Assembly (NCBI RefSeq): GCF_001005085.2
Contig: NZ_LBMU02000003.1
Location: 62,001 to 126,000, forward strand
DNA length: 64,000 nucleotides
Origin: Streptomyces humi
GTDB lineage: Bacteria; Actinomycetota; Actinomycetes; Streptomycetales; Streptomycetaceae
Direction of reading: 5' to 3'
Part shown: positions 7,761 through 16,415 of the stretch, piece after piece
Position numbering within the stretch: the first letter of the stretch is position 1
Layout of the letters: the number at the start of each line of letters is the position of its first letter
Translations under genes and position numbers: made by a program
Notes under the pieces: generated by a model
The model's database searches: none
What the model was told of the DNA's origin: nothing
The model's input: the letters and a program-made list of their open reading frames with translations, nothing else

Positions 7761-9143
7761 CTAGCACCCGACGAGACGCCCGGCGAGGTAGCCCTCGATC
7801 TGGTCCAGCGAGACGCGCTCCTGCTTCATCGTGTCGCGCTCCCGCACCGTCACGGCGTTGTCCTCGAGCGTGTCGAAGTCGACGGTGACGCAGTACGGCG
7901 TGCCGATCTCGTCCTGGCGGCGGTAGCGGCGGCCGATGGCGCCCGCGTCGTCGAACTCGATGTTCCAGTTCTGCCGCAGCGCCTGCGCGAGACCCTTGGC
8001 CTTGGGCGAGAGCTCCGGGTTGCGGGACAGCGGGAGCACCGCGACCTTCACCGGGGCCAGGCGGTGGTCCAGGCGGAGCACCGTGCGCTTCTCCAGCTTG
8101 CCCTTGGCGTTCGGCGCCTCGTCCTCGACGTAGGCGTCGAGCAGGAAGGCGAGCATCGCCCGGCCGACACCGGCCGCCGGCTCGATGACGTACGGCGTCC
8201 AGCGCTCCCCGGCCTCCTGGTCGAAGTAGGAGAGGTCCTGGCCGGAGGCCTTGGAGTGGGCGCCGAGGTCGTAGTCGGTGCGGTTGGCGACACCCTCCAG
8301 CTCGCCCCACTCGTTGCCGCCGAACTGGAAGCGGTACTCGATGTCAGCGGTGCGCTTGGAGTAGTGGGAGAGCTTCTCCTTCGGGTGCTCGTACCACCGC
8401 ATGTTCTCCTCGCGCAGGCCCAGGCCGGTGTACCAGTTCCAGCGCTGCTCCATCCAGTACTCCTGCCACTTCTCGTCCTCGCCCGGCTTGACGAAGAACT
8501 CCATCTCCATCTGCTCGAACTCGCGGGTGCGGAAGATGAAGTTGCCGGGCGTGATCTCGTTGCGGAAGGACTTGCCCATCTGCGCGATGCCGAACGGCGG
8601 CTTGCGGCGCGAGGTGGTCTGCACCTGGGCGAAGTTGGTGAAGATGCCCTGCGCGGTCTCCGGACGCAGGTAGGCGACGGAGCCGCTGTCCTGGGTCGGG
8701 CCGAGGTGGGTGGAGAGCAGGCCCGAGAACTGCTTGGGCTCGGTGAACTGACCCTTGTTGCCACAGTTCGGGCAGTTCACGTCCGCCAGGCCGTTCTCCG
8801 GCAGGCGGCCGTGCTTGGCCTCGTAGGCCTCCTCCAGGTGGTCCGCGCGGAACCGCTTGTGGCACGCGGTGCACTCGGTCAGCGGGTCCGTGAAGGTGGC
8901 GACGTGACCGGAGGCCACCCAGACCTCGGGGGCCAGGATGACGGACGAGTCAATGCCGACCACGTCCTCGCGGGACGTCACCATGTAGCGCCACCACTGG
9001 CGCTTCAGGTTCTCCTTGAGCTCGACACCCAGCGGCCCGTAGTCCCAGGCGGCGCGCTGGCCGCCGTAGATCTCACTGCACGGGAATACGAAGCCTCGGC
9101 GCTTGCTCAGGCTGACGATGGTGTCGATCTTGTCGGCGGCCAC
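7761..9143 (-). CDS. glyS: Glycyl-tRNA synthetase, alpha2 type
   Basis: A 460-residue class II aminoacyl-tRNA synthetase charging tRNA-Gly, of the single-chain (eukaryote/archaea-like) type found in actinobacteria. The start is GTG 9143. Landmarks are [12 protein letters not shown], the class II motif 1 region around [19 protein letters not shown], a zinc-binding insert (CTACHKRF ... NCPNCG), [10 protein letters not shown], motif 2 ([25 protein letters not shown]) and motif 3 ([10 protein letters not shown]), followed by the anticodon-binding domain ([19 protein letters not shown]). It is divergent from the zinc uptake operon, with 164 bp between the two starts. Confidence 0.98.
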   Translation of the reverse strand: MAADKIDTIVSLSKRRGFVFPCSEIYGGQRAAWDYGPLGVELKENLKRQWWRYMVTSREDVVGIDSSVILAPEVWVASGHVATFTDPLTECTACHKRFRADHLEEAYEAKHGRLPENGLADVNCPNCGNKGQFTEPKQFSGLLSTHLGPTQDSGSVAYLRPETAQGIFTNFAQVQTTSRRKPPFGIAQMGKSFRNEITPGNFIFRTREFEQMEMEFFVKPGEDEKWQEYWMEQRWNWYTGLGLREENMRWYEHPKEKLSHYSKRTADIEYRFQFGGNEWGELEGVANRTDYDLGAHSKASGQDLSYFDQEAGERWTPYVIEPAAGVGRAMLAFLLDAYVEDEAPNAKGKLEKRTVLRLDHRLAPVKVAVLPLSRNPELSPKAKGLAQALRQNWNIEFDDAGAIGRRYRRQDEIGTPYCVTVDFDTLEDNAVTVRERDTMKQERVSLDQIEGYLAGRLVGC

Positions 9144-9270
9144 GGTGCTCTCTTCATTACGACGACGGGCGACGAAGCGAGACGCTTCAGAGCGAATGCT
9201 TCAGCGTACCGGCGGGGGCTCCCCCTCGACCAAATCGGATCCCCTTTACCGGCCTCCCACCGGGGGCTTG

Positions 9271-9300
9271 TTGACAACGGTTTCCATGTTTGTTGAAAAT
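9271..9300 (+). promoter_or_regulatory. znuA promoter giving a leaderless transcript
   Basis: TTGACA (9271-9276), an 18-bp spacer and GAAAAT (9295-9300) place the transcription start at about 9307-9308, on the znuA ATG. No Shine-Dalgarno sequence precedes that ATG, which agrees with a leaderless mRNA. The -10 lies inside the Zur box. Confidence 0.65.
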
Positions 9301-9309
9301 GACTCTCAT
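9293..9309. promoter_or_regulatory. Zur box
   Basis: TTGAAAATGACTCTCAT matches the actinobacterial Zur consensus ATGAAAATGATTTTCAT at 14 of 17 positions. It covers the -10 element and the first two bases of the znuA ATG, so bound zinc-loaded Zur would block RNA polymerase directly. The regulator gene zur is the fourth gene of the same unit. Confidence 0.85.
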
Positions 9310-10264
9310 GAACGTACGACGAGGCCTGATACCCGCGGCCGCCGCGACCACCGTCACCGCACTCGGCATAGCCACCCTCACGGCCTGCGGCGGCGCCGCC
9401 ACGGCGGCCCAGACCGGCAAGTTCGACGTCGTCGCGTCGTTCTACCCGATGGCCTTCCTCGCCGACCGGATCGGCGGCAGCCACGTCCACGTCACCAGCC
9501 TCACCTCGCCCGGCCAGGAACCGCACGACCTGGAGATCAGCCCCAAGCAGATCGTCGGGATCGAGAAGTCCGACGCGGTCCTCTACCTCAGGAACCTCCA
9601 GCCCTCGGTCGACAACGCGGTCGCCCAGTCGTCCGTCAAGACCAAGATCGACGCCGCCTCCCTGACCACCCTGGAGAAGCACGGCAACGAGGTCGGCGGG
9701 CACGCGGCCTCGCACGACTCCTCGAAGAACGAGGAGCTGGCCGGCGAGGACCCGCACATCTGGCTGGACCCGGTGCGCTACGCCCAGGTCGCCGAGGGCG
9801 TCGGCAAGGCCTTCGAGAAGGCCGACCCGGACCACGCGGCCGACTACCGGAAGAACACCGCGGCCCTGGTCAAGCAGCTGGACGCGCTGAACACCCGGTT
9901 CGAGAAGGGCCTCGCGCACCCGAAGTCCAAGGTCTTCATCACCACCCACGCCGCCTTCGGCTACCTCGCCGAGCGCTACGGCCTCACCGAGGAGGCCGTC
10001 AACGGCCTCGACCCCGAGTCCGAGCCGAGCGCCGCCCGGGTCAGGGACCTGGAGACCATGGCCAGGGCCGACGGCGTCACCACCGTGTTCTACGAGACGC
10101 TCGTCAGCGACAAGACCGCGAAGACCATCGCCTCCGACGCCGGCCTGAGGACGGACGTCCTCGACCCGATCGAGGGCATCACCGGCAAGTCCCGCGGCAA
10201 GGACTACTTCGCCGTCCAGGAAGCCAACCTCAAGGCACTCCAGCAGGCGCTGGGCGCCAAGTGA
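9308..10264 (+). CDS. znuA: Zinc ABC transporter, substrate-binding lipoprotein
   Basis: A 318-residue cluster A-I metal-binding lipoprotein for high-affinity Zn(II) uptake. The start at ATG 9308 fits the predicted leaderless transcript; TTG 9290 and ATG 9299 are in-frame alternatives. A signal peptide ends in the lipobox LTAC-G. Metal ligands are visible as His in GQEPHDLEIS, His in DPHIWLDP, His in ITTHAAFGYLAERYG and an acidic residue near YETLVSDKTA. The His-rich loop of enterobacterial ZnuA is reduced here to GGHAASHD. znuC follows 14 bp downstream. Confidence 0.95.
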   Translation: MNVRRGLIPAAAATTVTALGIATLTACGGAATAAQTGKFDVVASFYPMAFLADRIGGSHVHVTSLTSPGQEPHDLEISPKQIVGIEKSDAVLYLRNLQPSVDNAVAQSSVKTKIDAASLTTLEKHGNEVGGHAASHDSSKNEELAGEDPHIWLDPVRYAQVAEGVGKAFEKADPDHAADYRKNTAALVKQLDALNTRFEKGLAHPKSKVFITTHAAFGYLAERYGLTEEAVNGLDPESEPSAARVRDLETMARADGVTTVFYETLVSDKTAKTIASDAGLRTDVLDPIEGITGKSRGKDYFAVQEANLKALQQALGAK

Positions 10265-10278
10265 CAGGAGACGACGAG

Positions 10279-11043
10279 ATGACCGGCGAGCCCGTCATAT
10301 CCCTGCGCGGGGTCACCGCCGAGCTGGGCGCACGCCCCGTGCTGCGGGGCATCGACCTGACCGTGCGGCGCGGTGAGGTGGTCGCGCTGCTCGGCGCGAA
10401 CGGCTCCGGCAAGTCGACCGCGATCCGTACCGTCATCGGCCAGGTGCCGGTGAGCGGCGGCGAGATCGAACTGTTCGGCACGCCCCGCCGCGCCTTCCGG
10501 GACTGGTCGCGGGTGGGCTACGTCCCGCAGCGCACCACCGCGGCGGGCGGCGTCCCCGCCACCGTCACCGAGGTGGTGTCGGCCGGCCGGCTCTCCCGCA
10601 CCCGCTTCGGCCTCTTCCGCAGGGCCGACCACGAGGCCGTACGGGACGCGCTCGGCCTGGTCGGGATGGCGGACCGGGCCAAGGACAACGTCGAGGCGCT
10701 CTCCGGCGGCCAGCACCAGCGGGTGCTGATCGCCCGCGCCCTGGTCGCCCGCCCCGAACTGCTGATCATGGACGAGCCGATGGCGGGCGTCGACCTGGCC
10801 AGCCAGGAGATCCTCGCCCGGACCCTGCGCGAGCAGGTCGAACAGGGCACCACGGTCCTGCTCGTCCTGCACGAACTGGGCCCGCTGGAACCCCTGATCG
10901 ACCGCGCGGTCGTGCTCCGCGACGGGTGTGTCCTGCACGACGGCCCGCCGCCGCGCGCCGTCGGCCAGCATGCCCTGCCCGGCCACGACCACGTCCACCC
11001 CCACGACGAGCACACGCCACTGCGCACGGGACTGCTGAGCTGA
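10279..11043 (+). CDS. znuC: Zinc ABC transporter, ATP-binding protein
   Basis: A 254-residue ABC ATPase that powers zinc import with ZnuB. Walker A is GANGSGKST, the signature is LSGGQHQRV, Walker B is LLIMDEPM and the switch His is in LVLHELG. ACAGGAGA lies upstream of ATG 10279. The C-terminus carries a His-rich tail (GHDHVHPHDEH), which could bind Zn and sense it, as noted for other ZnuC proteins; that role is inferred. Its stop TGA (11041-11043) shares the A of the znuB ATG, so translation is coupled. Confidence 0.96.
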   Translation: MTGEPVISLRGVTAELGARPVLRGIDLTVRRGEVVALLGANGSGKSTAIRTVIGQVPVSGGEIELFGTPRRAFRDWSRVGYVPQRTTAAGGVPATVTEVVSAGRLSRTRFGLFRRADHEAVRDALGLVGMADRAKDNVEALSGGQHQRVLIARALVARPELLIMDEPMAGVDLASQEILARTLREQVEQGTTVLLVLHELGPLEPLIDRAVVLRDGCVLHDGPPPRAVGQHALPGHDHVHPHDEHTPLRTGLLS

Positions 11044-11945
11044 TGGACTTCCTGAACTACGCCTTCATGCAGCGGGCCCTGCTCGCCGCCGTCCTGGTCG
11101 GCATCACCGCCCCCGCCGTCGGCATCTACCTGGTCCAGCGCCGCCAGGCCCTGATGGGCGACGGCATCGGCCATGTCGCGATGACCGGCGTGGGCCTCGG
11201 CTTCCTGCTCTCCACGTCCCCCGTGTGGATGGCCACGGCCGTCTCCGTGCTCGGCGCGATCCTGATGGAACTGATCCGCTGGTACGGCCGCACCCGCGGC
11301 GACATCGCCCTCGCGATGCTCTTCTACGGCGGGATGGCCGGCGGGGTGATGCTGATCAACCTGGCGCCGGGCGGCTCCAACGCCAACCTGATGTCGTACC
11401 TCTTCGGCTCGCTGTCCACGGTGTCCGAGTCGGACGTGACCGCGATCTGCGTGCTGGCGGCGTTCGTCCTCGTGGTCACCCTCGGTCTGCGCAGGCAGCT
11501 GTTCGCGGTCAGCCAGGACGAGGAGTTCGCGCGGGTCACGGGCCTGCCGGTGCGGGCCCTGAACCTGCTCACGGCGGTCACCGCGGCGGTGACGGTGACC
11601 GTCGCGATGCGCGTGGTGGGGCTGCTGCTGGTGTCCGCGCTGATGGTCGTCCCGGTGGCCGCCGCCCAGCAGTTGAGCCGCAGCTTCGCGGCCACCTTCG
11701 CGATCGCCGTGGCGATCGGCGTGACGGTGTCGATCGGGGGCACGATCACGTCGTACTACCAGTACGTGCCGCCGGGCGCGACGATCGTGCTGCTGACCAT
11801 CGCCGCGTTCTTCGCGCTGAGCGTGCTGGCCGCGCCGCTGGCCCGGCGGCGCGCCCGTGCGGCCGCGGCGCGGACGCCCGCCGGAGACCCGGCGGAGTGC
11901 GCGATTCCGGCCGGCCGGGGGAGCGCCGACGAGGTCGGCGTCTGA
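11043..11945 (+). CDS. znuB: Zinc ABC transporter, permease
   Basis: A 300-residue integral membrane permease of the ABC-3 family with about eight or nine predicted membrane helices. Landmarks are the N-terminal MDFLNYAFMQRALLAAVLVGI, RRQALMGDGIGHVAMTGVG (the coupling region of the family), GDIALAMLFYGGMAGGVML and VVGLLLVSALMVVPVAAAQQLSRSF. The ATG at 11043 overlaps the znuC stop by one base. A short arginine/alanine-rich tail follows the last helix. zur starts 61 bp downstream, so the four genes probably form one zinc regulon unit. Confidence 0.96.
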   Translation: MDFLNYAFMQRALLAAVLVGITAPAVGIYLVQRRQALMGDGIGHVAMTGVGLGFLLSTSPVWMATAVSVLGAILMELIRWYGRTRGDIALAMLFYGGMAGGVMLINLAPGGSNANLMSYLFGSLSTVSESDVTAICVLAAFVLVVTLGLRRQLFAVSQDEEFARVTGLPVRALNLLTAVTAAVTVTVAMRVVGLLLVSALMVVPVAAAQQLSRSFAATFAIAVAIGVTVSIGGTITSYYQYVPPGATIVLLTIAAFFALSVLAAPLARRRARAAAARTPAGDPAECAIPAGRGSADEVGV

Positions 11946-12006
11946 ACGCCCGCACCCCGGGCTGGCACAATGGCCCGGCAGAGGCGAAGAGGTGAGGAGG
12001 CAACCG

Positions 12007-12420
12007 GTGACGACCGCTGGACCGCCCGTGAAGGGCCGCTCGACCCGTCAGCGGGCAGCCGTGGCGGCGGCCCTGGACGAGGTCGAGGAGTTCCGCAGCG
12101 CGCAGGAACTGCACGACATGCTCAAGCACAAGGGCGACTCGGTCGGCCTCACCACGGTGTACCGCACGCTCCAGTCCCTCGCCGACGCCGGTGAGGTGGA
12201 CGTACTGCGCACGTCCGAGGGCGAGTCCGTGTACCGCCGCTGCTCCACGGGCGACCACCACCACCATCTCGTCTGCCGGGTCTGCGGCAAGGCGGTGGAG
12301 GTGGAGGGGCCCGCCGTCGAGAAGTGGGCCGAGGCCATCGCCGCCGAGCACGGGTACGTGAACGTGGCCCACACCGTGGAGATCTTCGGCACCTGCGCGG
12401 AGTGCGCGGAGGGCTGCTGA
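12007..12420 (+). CDS. zur: Zinc uptake regulator Zur (Fur family)
   Basis: A 137-residue Fur-family repressor that binds DNA when loaded with zinc. The start GTG 12007 has GAGGAGG just upstream. The winged helix is at about residues 10-75 (RQRAAVAAALDEVEEFRSAQELH, then GLTTVYRTLQSLADAGEVDVLRT). The metal-binding half shows DHHHHLVCRVCG and a C-terminal CAEC pair, the structural Zn(Cys)4 site, plus the His cluster of the sensor sites. It lies with znuACB and is expected to bind the site at 9293-9309. It ends one base from the convergent YcxB-like gene. Confidence 0.96.
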   Translation: MTTAGPPVKGRSTRQRAAVAAALDEVEEFRSAQELHDMLKHKGDSVGLTTVYRTLQSLADAGEVDVLRTSEGESVYRRCSTGDHHHHLVCRVCGKAVEVEGPAVEKWAEAIAAEHGYVNVAHTVEIFGTCAECAEGC

Positions 12421-12421
12421 G

Positions 12422-12958
12422 CTACGCGCGCGCGAGGTGCCGGTCGAGGATCGCGCGCAGCCGGTCGGTGTCGGCGGGGTCCGTGAGGCCCCGCTTGGGC
12501 AGCACCGTGAAGCAGGAGACGTTCTTGTCGTCGCTGTACGTGATGAAGGCGTCCCCGGTCTCCCGGTAGCGGGGCTGCGCCGACCAGTTGACCGACGTCG
12601 TGCTGTTGTCGTTGGCCACCGTCAGCCCGGCGTCCGACACGGTCGCGCGGAACGCGCCGTTGCGGGCGGCGAGCTTGAGGAAGGCGCGGGCCTGGAGCCG
12701 GGGCGTGCACAGCATCAGGGCCACGGCCAGGGGCATGAGAATCAGCAGGAACCAGTCGGGTTTCTCGCGCCCCGCCACCGAGAGCGAGGCGTTCAGCACG
12801 AAGGCGAACGCGATGAGACCGACGGCCCAGCGCCGTACCCATCTGCGCCGCCGCAGCCGCTCGCGTTCCCGCAGCGCCCCCTGGAAGTCCCCCACGACGT
12901 GCCGGTAGGCCAGCTCCACCGCGCCCTGCCCGGCGTCCCGCCCCATGTCCATGACCAT
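12422..12958 (-). CDS. YcxB-like membrane protein
   Basis: A 178-residue protein with a basic N-terminal region (RERERLRRRRWVRRW), two adjacent membrane helices (AVGLIAFAFVLNASLSV and WFLLILMPLAVALML) and a soluble C-terminal domain with TVSDAGLTVANDNSTTSVNW...FITYSDDKNVSCFTVLPKR. This helix pair plus PH-like beta domain is the YcxB-like architecture. The function is unknown. It is convergent with zur, with a gap of one base, so the two transcripts probably terminate over each other. Confidence 0.7.
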   Translation of the reverse strand: MVMDMGRDAGQGAVELAYRHVVGDFQGALRERERLRRRRWVRRWAVGLIAFAFVLNASLSVAGREKPDWFLLILMPLAVALMLCTPRLQARAFLKLAARNGAFRATVSDAGLTVANDNSTTSVNWSAQPRYRETGDAFITYSDDKNVSCFTVLPKRGLTDPADTDRLRAILDRHLARA

Positions 12959-12982
12959 GAGGCGGGATCGTACCGGCCCGGA

Positions 12983-14335
12983 TCAGCCGCGGTCGAAGCA
13001 CTTCTCCAGCTCGTCGAGGTCGTAGAACGTGCTGTTCTTCGCGATGGGCTCGCAGCCCTGCTTGAACGCGGTCTCCTTCTCGTTGTAGAGCATCCGCACC
13101 AGGTAGTCGTCGCCCTTGCGGAAGACGTCCCACTGGATGTTGGAGGCGAGGGAGGCGACCTCGGCGCCGCGCCACGGGTTGTTCCTGTAGGTGTAGGTGC
13201 TGCCGGGGGCGGCGGCCCGCCCGCTGCCCGGCAGCCGCATCAGCGCGGCCAGCGGGATGATCTCCTCGGCGTGGGTGAAGCGGAGTTCCGCGCCCAGCGT
13301 GCTGGTGCCGTCCCGCTTGGCCTCGACCTGCTCGAAGAGGTCGTCGAGGAGGGGCTGGGCCATCTTGTAGGTGATGTCGCTGTCCGAGAAGCTCGGGCCC
13401 TTCTCGTAGAAGTCCTCGGCGTCGCTCAGGTAGCCGAACCAGGCCGCGTCGCGCGGGGCGATGTAGCGGCCGAAGTCCCAGCCCTTTCCGTCCGGGCTCT
13501 CCTCGCTCATCGCGGGCGCGATGGCGTAGAGGTTGTAGACGGCGGTGGCGGCGGTGAGGTCGTCGGCGGTGGCGGCGAACTCGCCGTCCACGACGCGCTG
13601 GACGAACGCCGGCTTGAAGATCCTGCCGAGGACACGGGCCGCCGCCCGGTGCGAGGCCGGCTGGTCGGTCACCGACTTCACGGTGGTGGCGAGACGTTCG
13701 TCGCCCGCCAGCCACTTCTGGTAGTCGGCGCCGCCGGACGACTTGTGGAAGTAGAGCAGGTTCTTGTCGACGCGGGCGGGGCCGAACGCGGGCTTCAGCG
13801 CGGGGTCGGCGTCGGTGAGGGCGGTGGCGAAGACCGTACCGCTGTCGACGGCCCGGCCCTGGCCGGAGCTGACGACGTCGATCTTCTCGCCGTTCGCGGC
13901 GATGGCGGAGAACAGGCCCGGCAGGCGCTTCTCCAGGCGGACGGCGGTGGCGCGGAGCTCGTCCTTGCCGCGGCCGCTGAGGTTGCCGTAGCCGACCGCG
14001 CTCATGGCCGCTTCGAGGGCCCGCACGTCCGGGCCGAACGTCCGGCCGCGCGCGGTGAGCTGGCCGTCGGCGCGGGCCTGGTTCCAGAGCGCGAGGATCA
14101 TGTCGCCGTCCTCGCCGTCGGTGGCGGAACGCGAACCGTGCCGGGAGACGTTCTCGGTGAAGACGGCGGTGTAACCGGCGGGCGGCTGCCGGTAGCCGCG
14201 CGGGTTCTGGCCCGGCGCGTACACGGCCTTGGTGCCGTAGCTGTCGCGGTGGGCGAGCCCGCCGTCCGTGGCGTGCGCGGGCAGCGCGGTGAGGAACAGG
14301 GCGCCGAGGGCGAGGGCGGGCGTGACGCGCTTCAT
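12983..14335 (-). CDS. Secreted histidine-type acid phosphatase, MINPP-like
   Basis: A 450-residue exported phosphatase of the histidine acid phosphatase branch. The start is placed at ATG 14335 (MKRVTPALALGALFLTALPAHATDGG), a signal peptide with an AHA-TD cleavage site. The catalytic RHGxR motif is present (VSRHGSRSATDGED). The proton-donor motif is HAE (RFTHAEEIIPLAALM) rather than HD, which is characteristic of multiple-inositol-polyphosphate-phosphatase-type enzymes; phytate or another phosphomonoester is the likely substrate. No strong ribosome binding site is visible. It is probably induced by phosphate starvation, although I see no clear PHO box. Confidence 0.85.
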   Translation of the reverse strand: MKRVTPALALGALFLTALPAHATDGGLAHRDSYGTKAVYAPGQNPRGYRQPPAGYTAVFTENVSRHGSRSATDGEDGDMILALWNQARADGQLTARGRTFGPDVRALEAAMSAVGYGNLSGRGKDELRATAVRLEKRLPGLFSAIAANGEKIDVVSSGQGRAVDSGTVFATALTDADPALKPAFGPARVDKNLLYFHKSSGGADYQKWLAGDERLATTVKSVTDQPASHRAAARVLGRIFKPAFVQRVVDGEFAATADDLTAATAVYNLYAIAPAMSEESPDGKGWDFGRYIAPRDAAWFGYLSDAEDFYEKGPSFSDSDITYKMAQPLLDDLFEQVEAKRDGTSTLGAELRFTHAEEIIPLAALMRLPGSGRAAAPGSTYTYRNNPWRGAEVASLASNIQWDVFRKGDDYLVRMLYNEKETAFKQGCEPIAKNSTFYDLDELEKCFDRG

Positions 14336-14423
14336 GAGGGACCGTTTCAGACGCGGGAGACCGGGGGGTGGCCAGGCATGAACTCCCGCATCCTGGACGG
14401 CCCTCATGAACGGCGGGTGGCCG

Positions 14424-15263
14424 TCAGTTGCTCTCCTGGTTGCCCTCCACGGCCAGCAGCTCCTCGTTGGGGATCGCCCCGCCGAACCGCCGGTCGCGGG
14501 AGGCGAACTCGAGGCACGCCCGCCACAGGTCGCGGCGGTCGAAGTCGGGCCACAGGACGTCCTGGAAGACCATCTCGGCGTAGGCGCTCTGCCAGATCAG
14601 GTAGTTGGAGGTGCGCTGTTCGCCGCTGGGCCGCAGGAACATGTCCACGTCCGGCATGTCCCCGTAGTACATGTGCTTCTGGAGGGTCTTCTCGGTGATC
14701 TTCGACGGGTCGAGGCGGCCCGCCCTCACCTCCTCGGCGATCGCCTGCACCGCGTCGGTGATCTCGGCGCGGCCGCCGTAGTTCATGCAGAAGTACAGGG
14801 TGAGCTGGTCGTTGTCCTTGGTCTGCTCCTGGGCGACCTGGAGCTCCTTGGCGACCGACTTCCACAGCCGGGGCATCCGGCCCGCCCAGCGCACCCGGAC
14901 GCCGAGTCCGTCGAGCTGGTCGCGGGACTTGCGGATGAAGTCGCGGTTGAAGTTCATCAGGAAGCGGACCTCGTCGGGCGAGCGCTTCCAGTTCTCGGTG
15001 GAGAAGGCGTACAGCGAGATGTTGCGGACGCCGATCTCGATCGCGCCCTGGAGCACGTCCAGCACCTGCTCGGCGCCGACCTTGTGGCCCTCGGTGCGGG
15101 GCAGCCCGCGCTCCTTCGCCCAGCGGCCGTTGCCGTCCATGACGATGGCCACATGGCTCGGGACCAGCTCGCCCGGGAGCTTCGGCGGGCGGGCGCCGGA
15201 GGGGTGCGGCTCCGGCGCGTTGTACTCGCGGCGCCGGCGTCCCAGGATCCCGCGTACGACCAT
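14424..15263 (-). CDS. uppS: Isoprenyl transferase (undecaprenyl diphosphate synthase)
   Basis: A 279-residue cis-prenyltransferase making long-chain polyprenyl diphosphate, the lipid carrier for cell wall synthesis. Motifs are VAIVMDGNGRWAKERGLPR (catalytic Asp), GHKVGAEQ, ISLYAFSTENWKRSPDEVRFLM (substrate binding) and the C-terminal DMFLRPSGEQRTSNYLIWQ with ELLAVEGNQES. The ATG at 15263 follows GGGAGACGAGAAG. It lies just downstream of recO (17 bp) in the same direction, an order conserved in Streptomyces. Confidence 0.97.
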   Translation of the reverse strand: MVVRGILGRRRREYNAPEPHPSGARPPKLPGELVPSHVAIVMDGNGRWAKERGLPRTEGHKVGAEQVLDVLQGAIEIGVRNISLYAFSTENWKRSPDEVRFLMNFNRDFIRKSRDQLDGLGVRVRWAGRMPRLWKSVAKELQVAQEQTKDNDQLTLYFCMNYGGRAEITDAVQAIAEEVRAGRLDPSKITEKTLQKHMYYGDMPDVDMFLRPSGEQRTSNYLIWQSAYAEMVFQDVLWPDFDRRDLWRACLEFASRDRRFGGAIPNEELLAVEGNQESN

Positions 15264-15280
15264 GTGCTTCTCGTCTCCCT

Positions 15281-16030
15281 CTAGCTCTTCTCTACATACC
15301 TGAGCGAGCGCAGCCCCCGCTCCAGATGCCAGTGCAGATACGCGGACACGAGGCCGCTGCCCTCCCGGACGTGACGCGGCTCGGCCGCGTCCGCCGTCTC
15401 CCAGTCTCCCGTAAGCAGCGCCCCGAGGAGTACCAGGGTCTGCGGTGAGGGTACGACGCTGCCGGCCACCCGGCAGTCCACGCAGACGCTGCCGCCGGAG
15501 GCGACCGAGAAGAACCGGTTCGGGCCGGGCATCCCGCACCGGGCGCAGGCCGCGAAGCTGGGCGCGTAGCCGTTGACGGCCAGGGAGCGCAGCAGGAAGG
15601 CGTCGAGGACCAGGTGGGGGGCGTGCTCGCCGCGGGCGAGGGTCCTGAGCGCCCCCACCAGCAGCAGGTACTGCTGCACGGCCGGCTCGCCCTCGTGGTC
15701 GGTGAACCGCTCGGCGGTCTCCAGCATGGCCGTCCCGGCGGTGTACCGCGCGTAGTCGGCGACGATCCCGCCGCCGTACGGCGCGATGGTCTCGCTCTGC
15801 GTGCACAGCGGCAGCCCGCGGCCGACCAGTTCGCTCCCCCGGGCGAAGAACTGCACGTCGACGTGGGAGAACGGCTCCAGCCTGGCCCCGAACTTCGACT
15901 TGGTCCGCCGCACCCCCCGGGCCACGGCCCGCACCCGGCCGTGACCACGGGTGAGCAGCGTGATGATCCGGTCCGCCTCACCCAGCTTCTGGGTGCGCAG
16001 CACGATGCCGTCGTCGCGGAACAGGCTCAT
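15281..16030 (-). CDS. recO: DNA repair protein RecO
   Basis: A 249-residue recombination mediator acting in the RecFOR pathway, loading RecA on SSB-coated gaps. The N-terminal OB-fold begins MSLFRDDGIVLRTQKLGEADRIITLLTR, followed by a helical domain and a zinc finger (CARCG ... CVDC). The start is ATG 16030; CAGAAT ends six bases before it, which would fit a leaderless transcript, but no clear -35 is seen. uppS follows downstream. Confidence 0.96.
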   Translation of the reverse strand: MSLFRDDGIVLRTQKLGEADRIITLLTRGHGRVRAVARGVRRTKSKFGARLEPFSHVDVQFFARGSELVGRGLPLCTQSETIAPYGGGIVADYARYTAGTAMLETAERFTDHEGEPAVQQYLLLVGALRTLARGEHAPHLVLDAFLLRSLAVNGYAPSFAACARCGMPGPNRFFSVASGGSVCVDCRVAGSVVPSPQTLVLLGALLTGDWETADAAEPRHVREGSGLVSAYLHWHLERGLRSLRYVEKS

Positions 16031-16079
16031 GGGCCCATTCTGCCCTGCCGCCGCGGTGTGCCGGGCCCGGCCGGAACCT

Positions 16080-16346
16080 TCAAGGGACCTCGCCGCGGCT
16101 GCGCGCGTTGGCGTGGGCGGTGGCCGCGCTGAGCCGTTCCGCCTGGGTGGCGACGCGTACGGCATCCGGGTGGGCGTCCCACTCACGGCCTCCCCCGTAC
16201 GGCCGCAACTGCACGTAGGGGCCCTCGTGCCCCATGACGATGCCCAGCCGTCCGGTACGGGTGTCGACGGCGCAGGAGCCGATGGGGAGGTTCTTCGCGT
16301 TCACCTCACTGGGCTCCCCCGCCCCTGCCGATTTCACGCTTCGCAT
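16080..16346 (-). CDS. Small conserved hypothetical protein
   Basis: An 88-residue protein between the DapA-family gene and recO. The region VDTRTGRLGIVMGHEGPYVQLRPYGGGREWDAHPDAVR reads like a small SH3-like or beta-barrel fold; no family is recognised. Two starts are possible: ATG 16346 (used here), which has no obvious ribosome binding site, or GTG 16304 preceded by GGGGGAG, giving a 74-residue protein beginning with NAKNLPIGSC. The latter has better signals. Confidence 0.6.
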   Translation of the reverse strand: MRSVKSAGAGEPSEVNAKNLPIGSCAVDTRTGRLGIVMGHEGPYVQLRPYGGGREWDAHPDAVRVATQAERLSAATAHANARSRGEVP

Positions 16347-16415
16347 CACTGAGGTGGCGCTGCGTGCCTAGACTCGGCCGGAGACTGTACCCGGACCGCG
16401 TCCCGGGGCGGCCCC

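Noticed and set aside
12437..14698. Plus-strand frame of 753 codons
   Set aside because: Shadow of the histidine phosphatase and uppS on the other strand; composition is typical of antisense translation.
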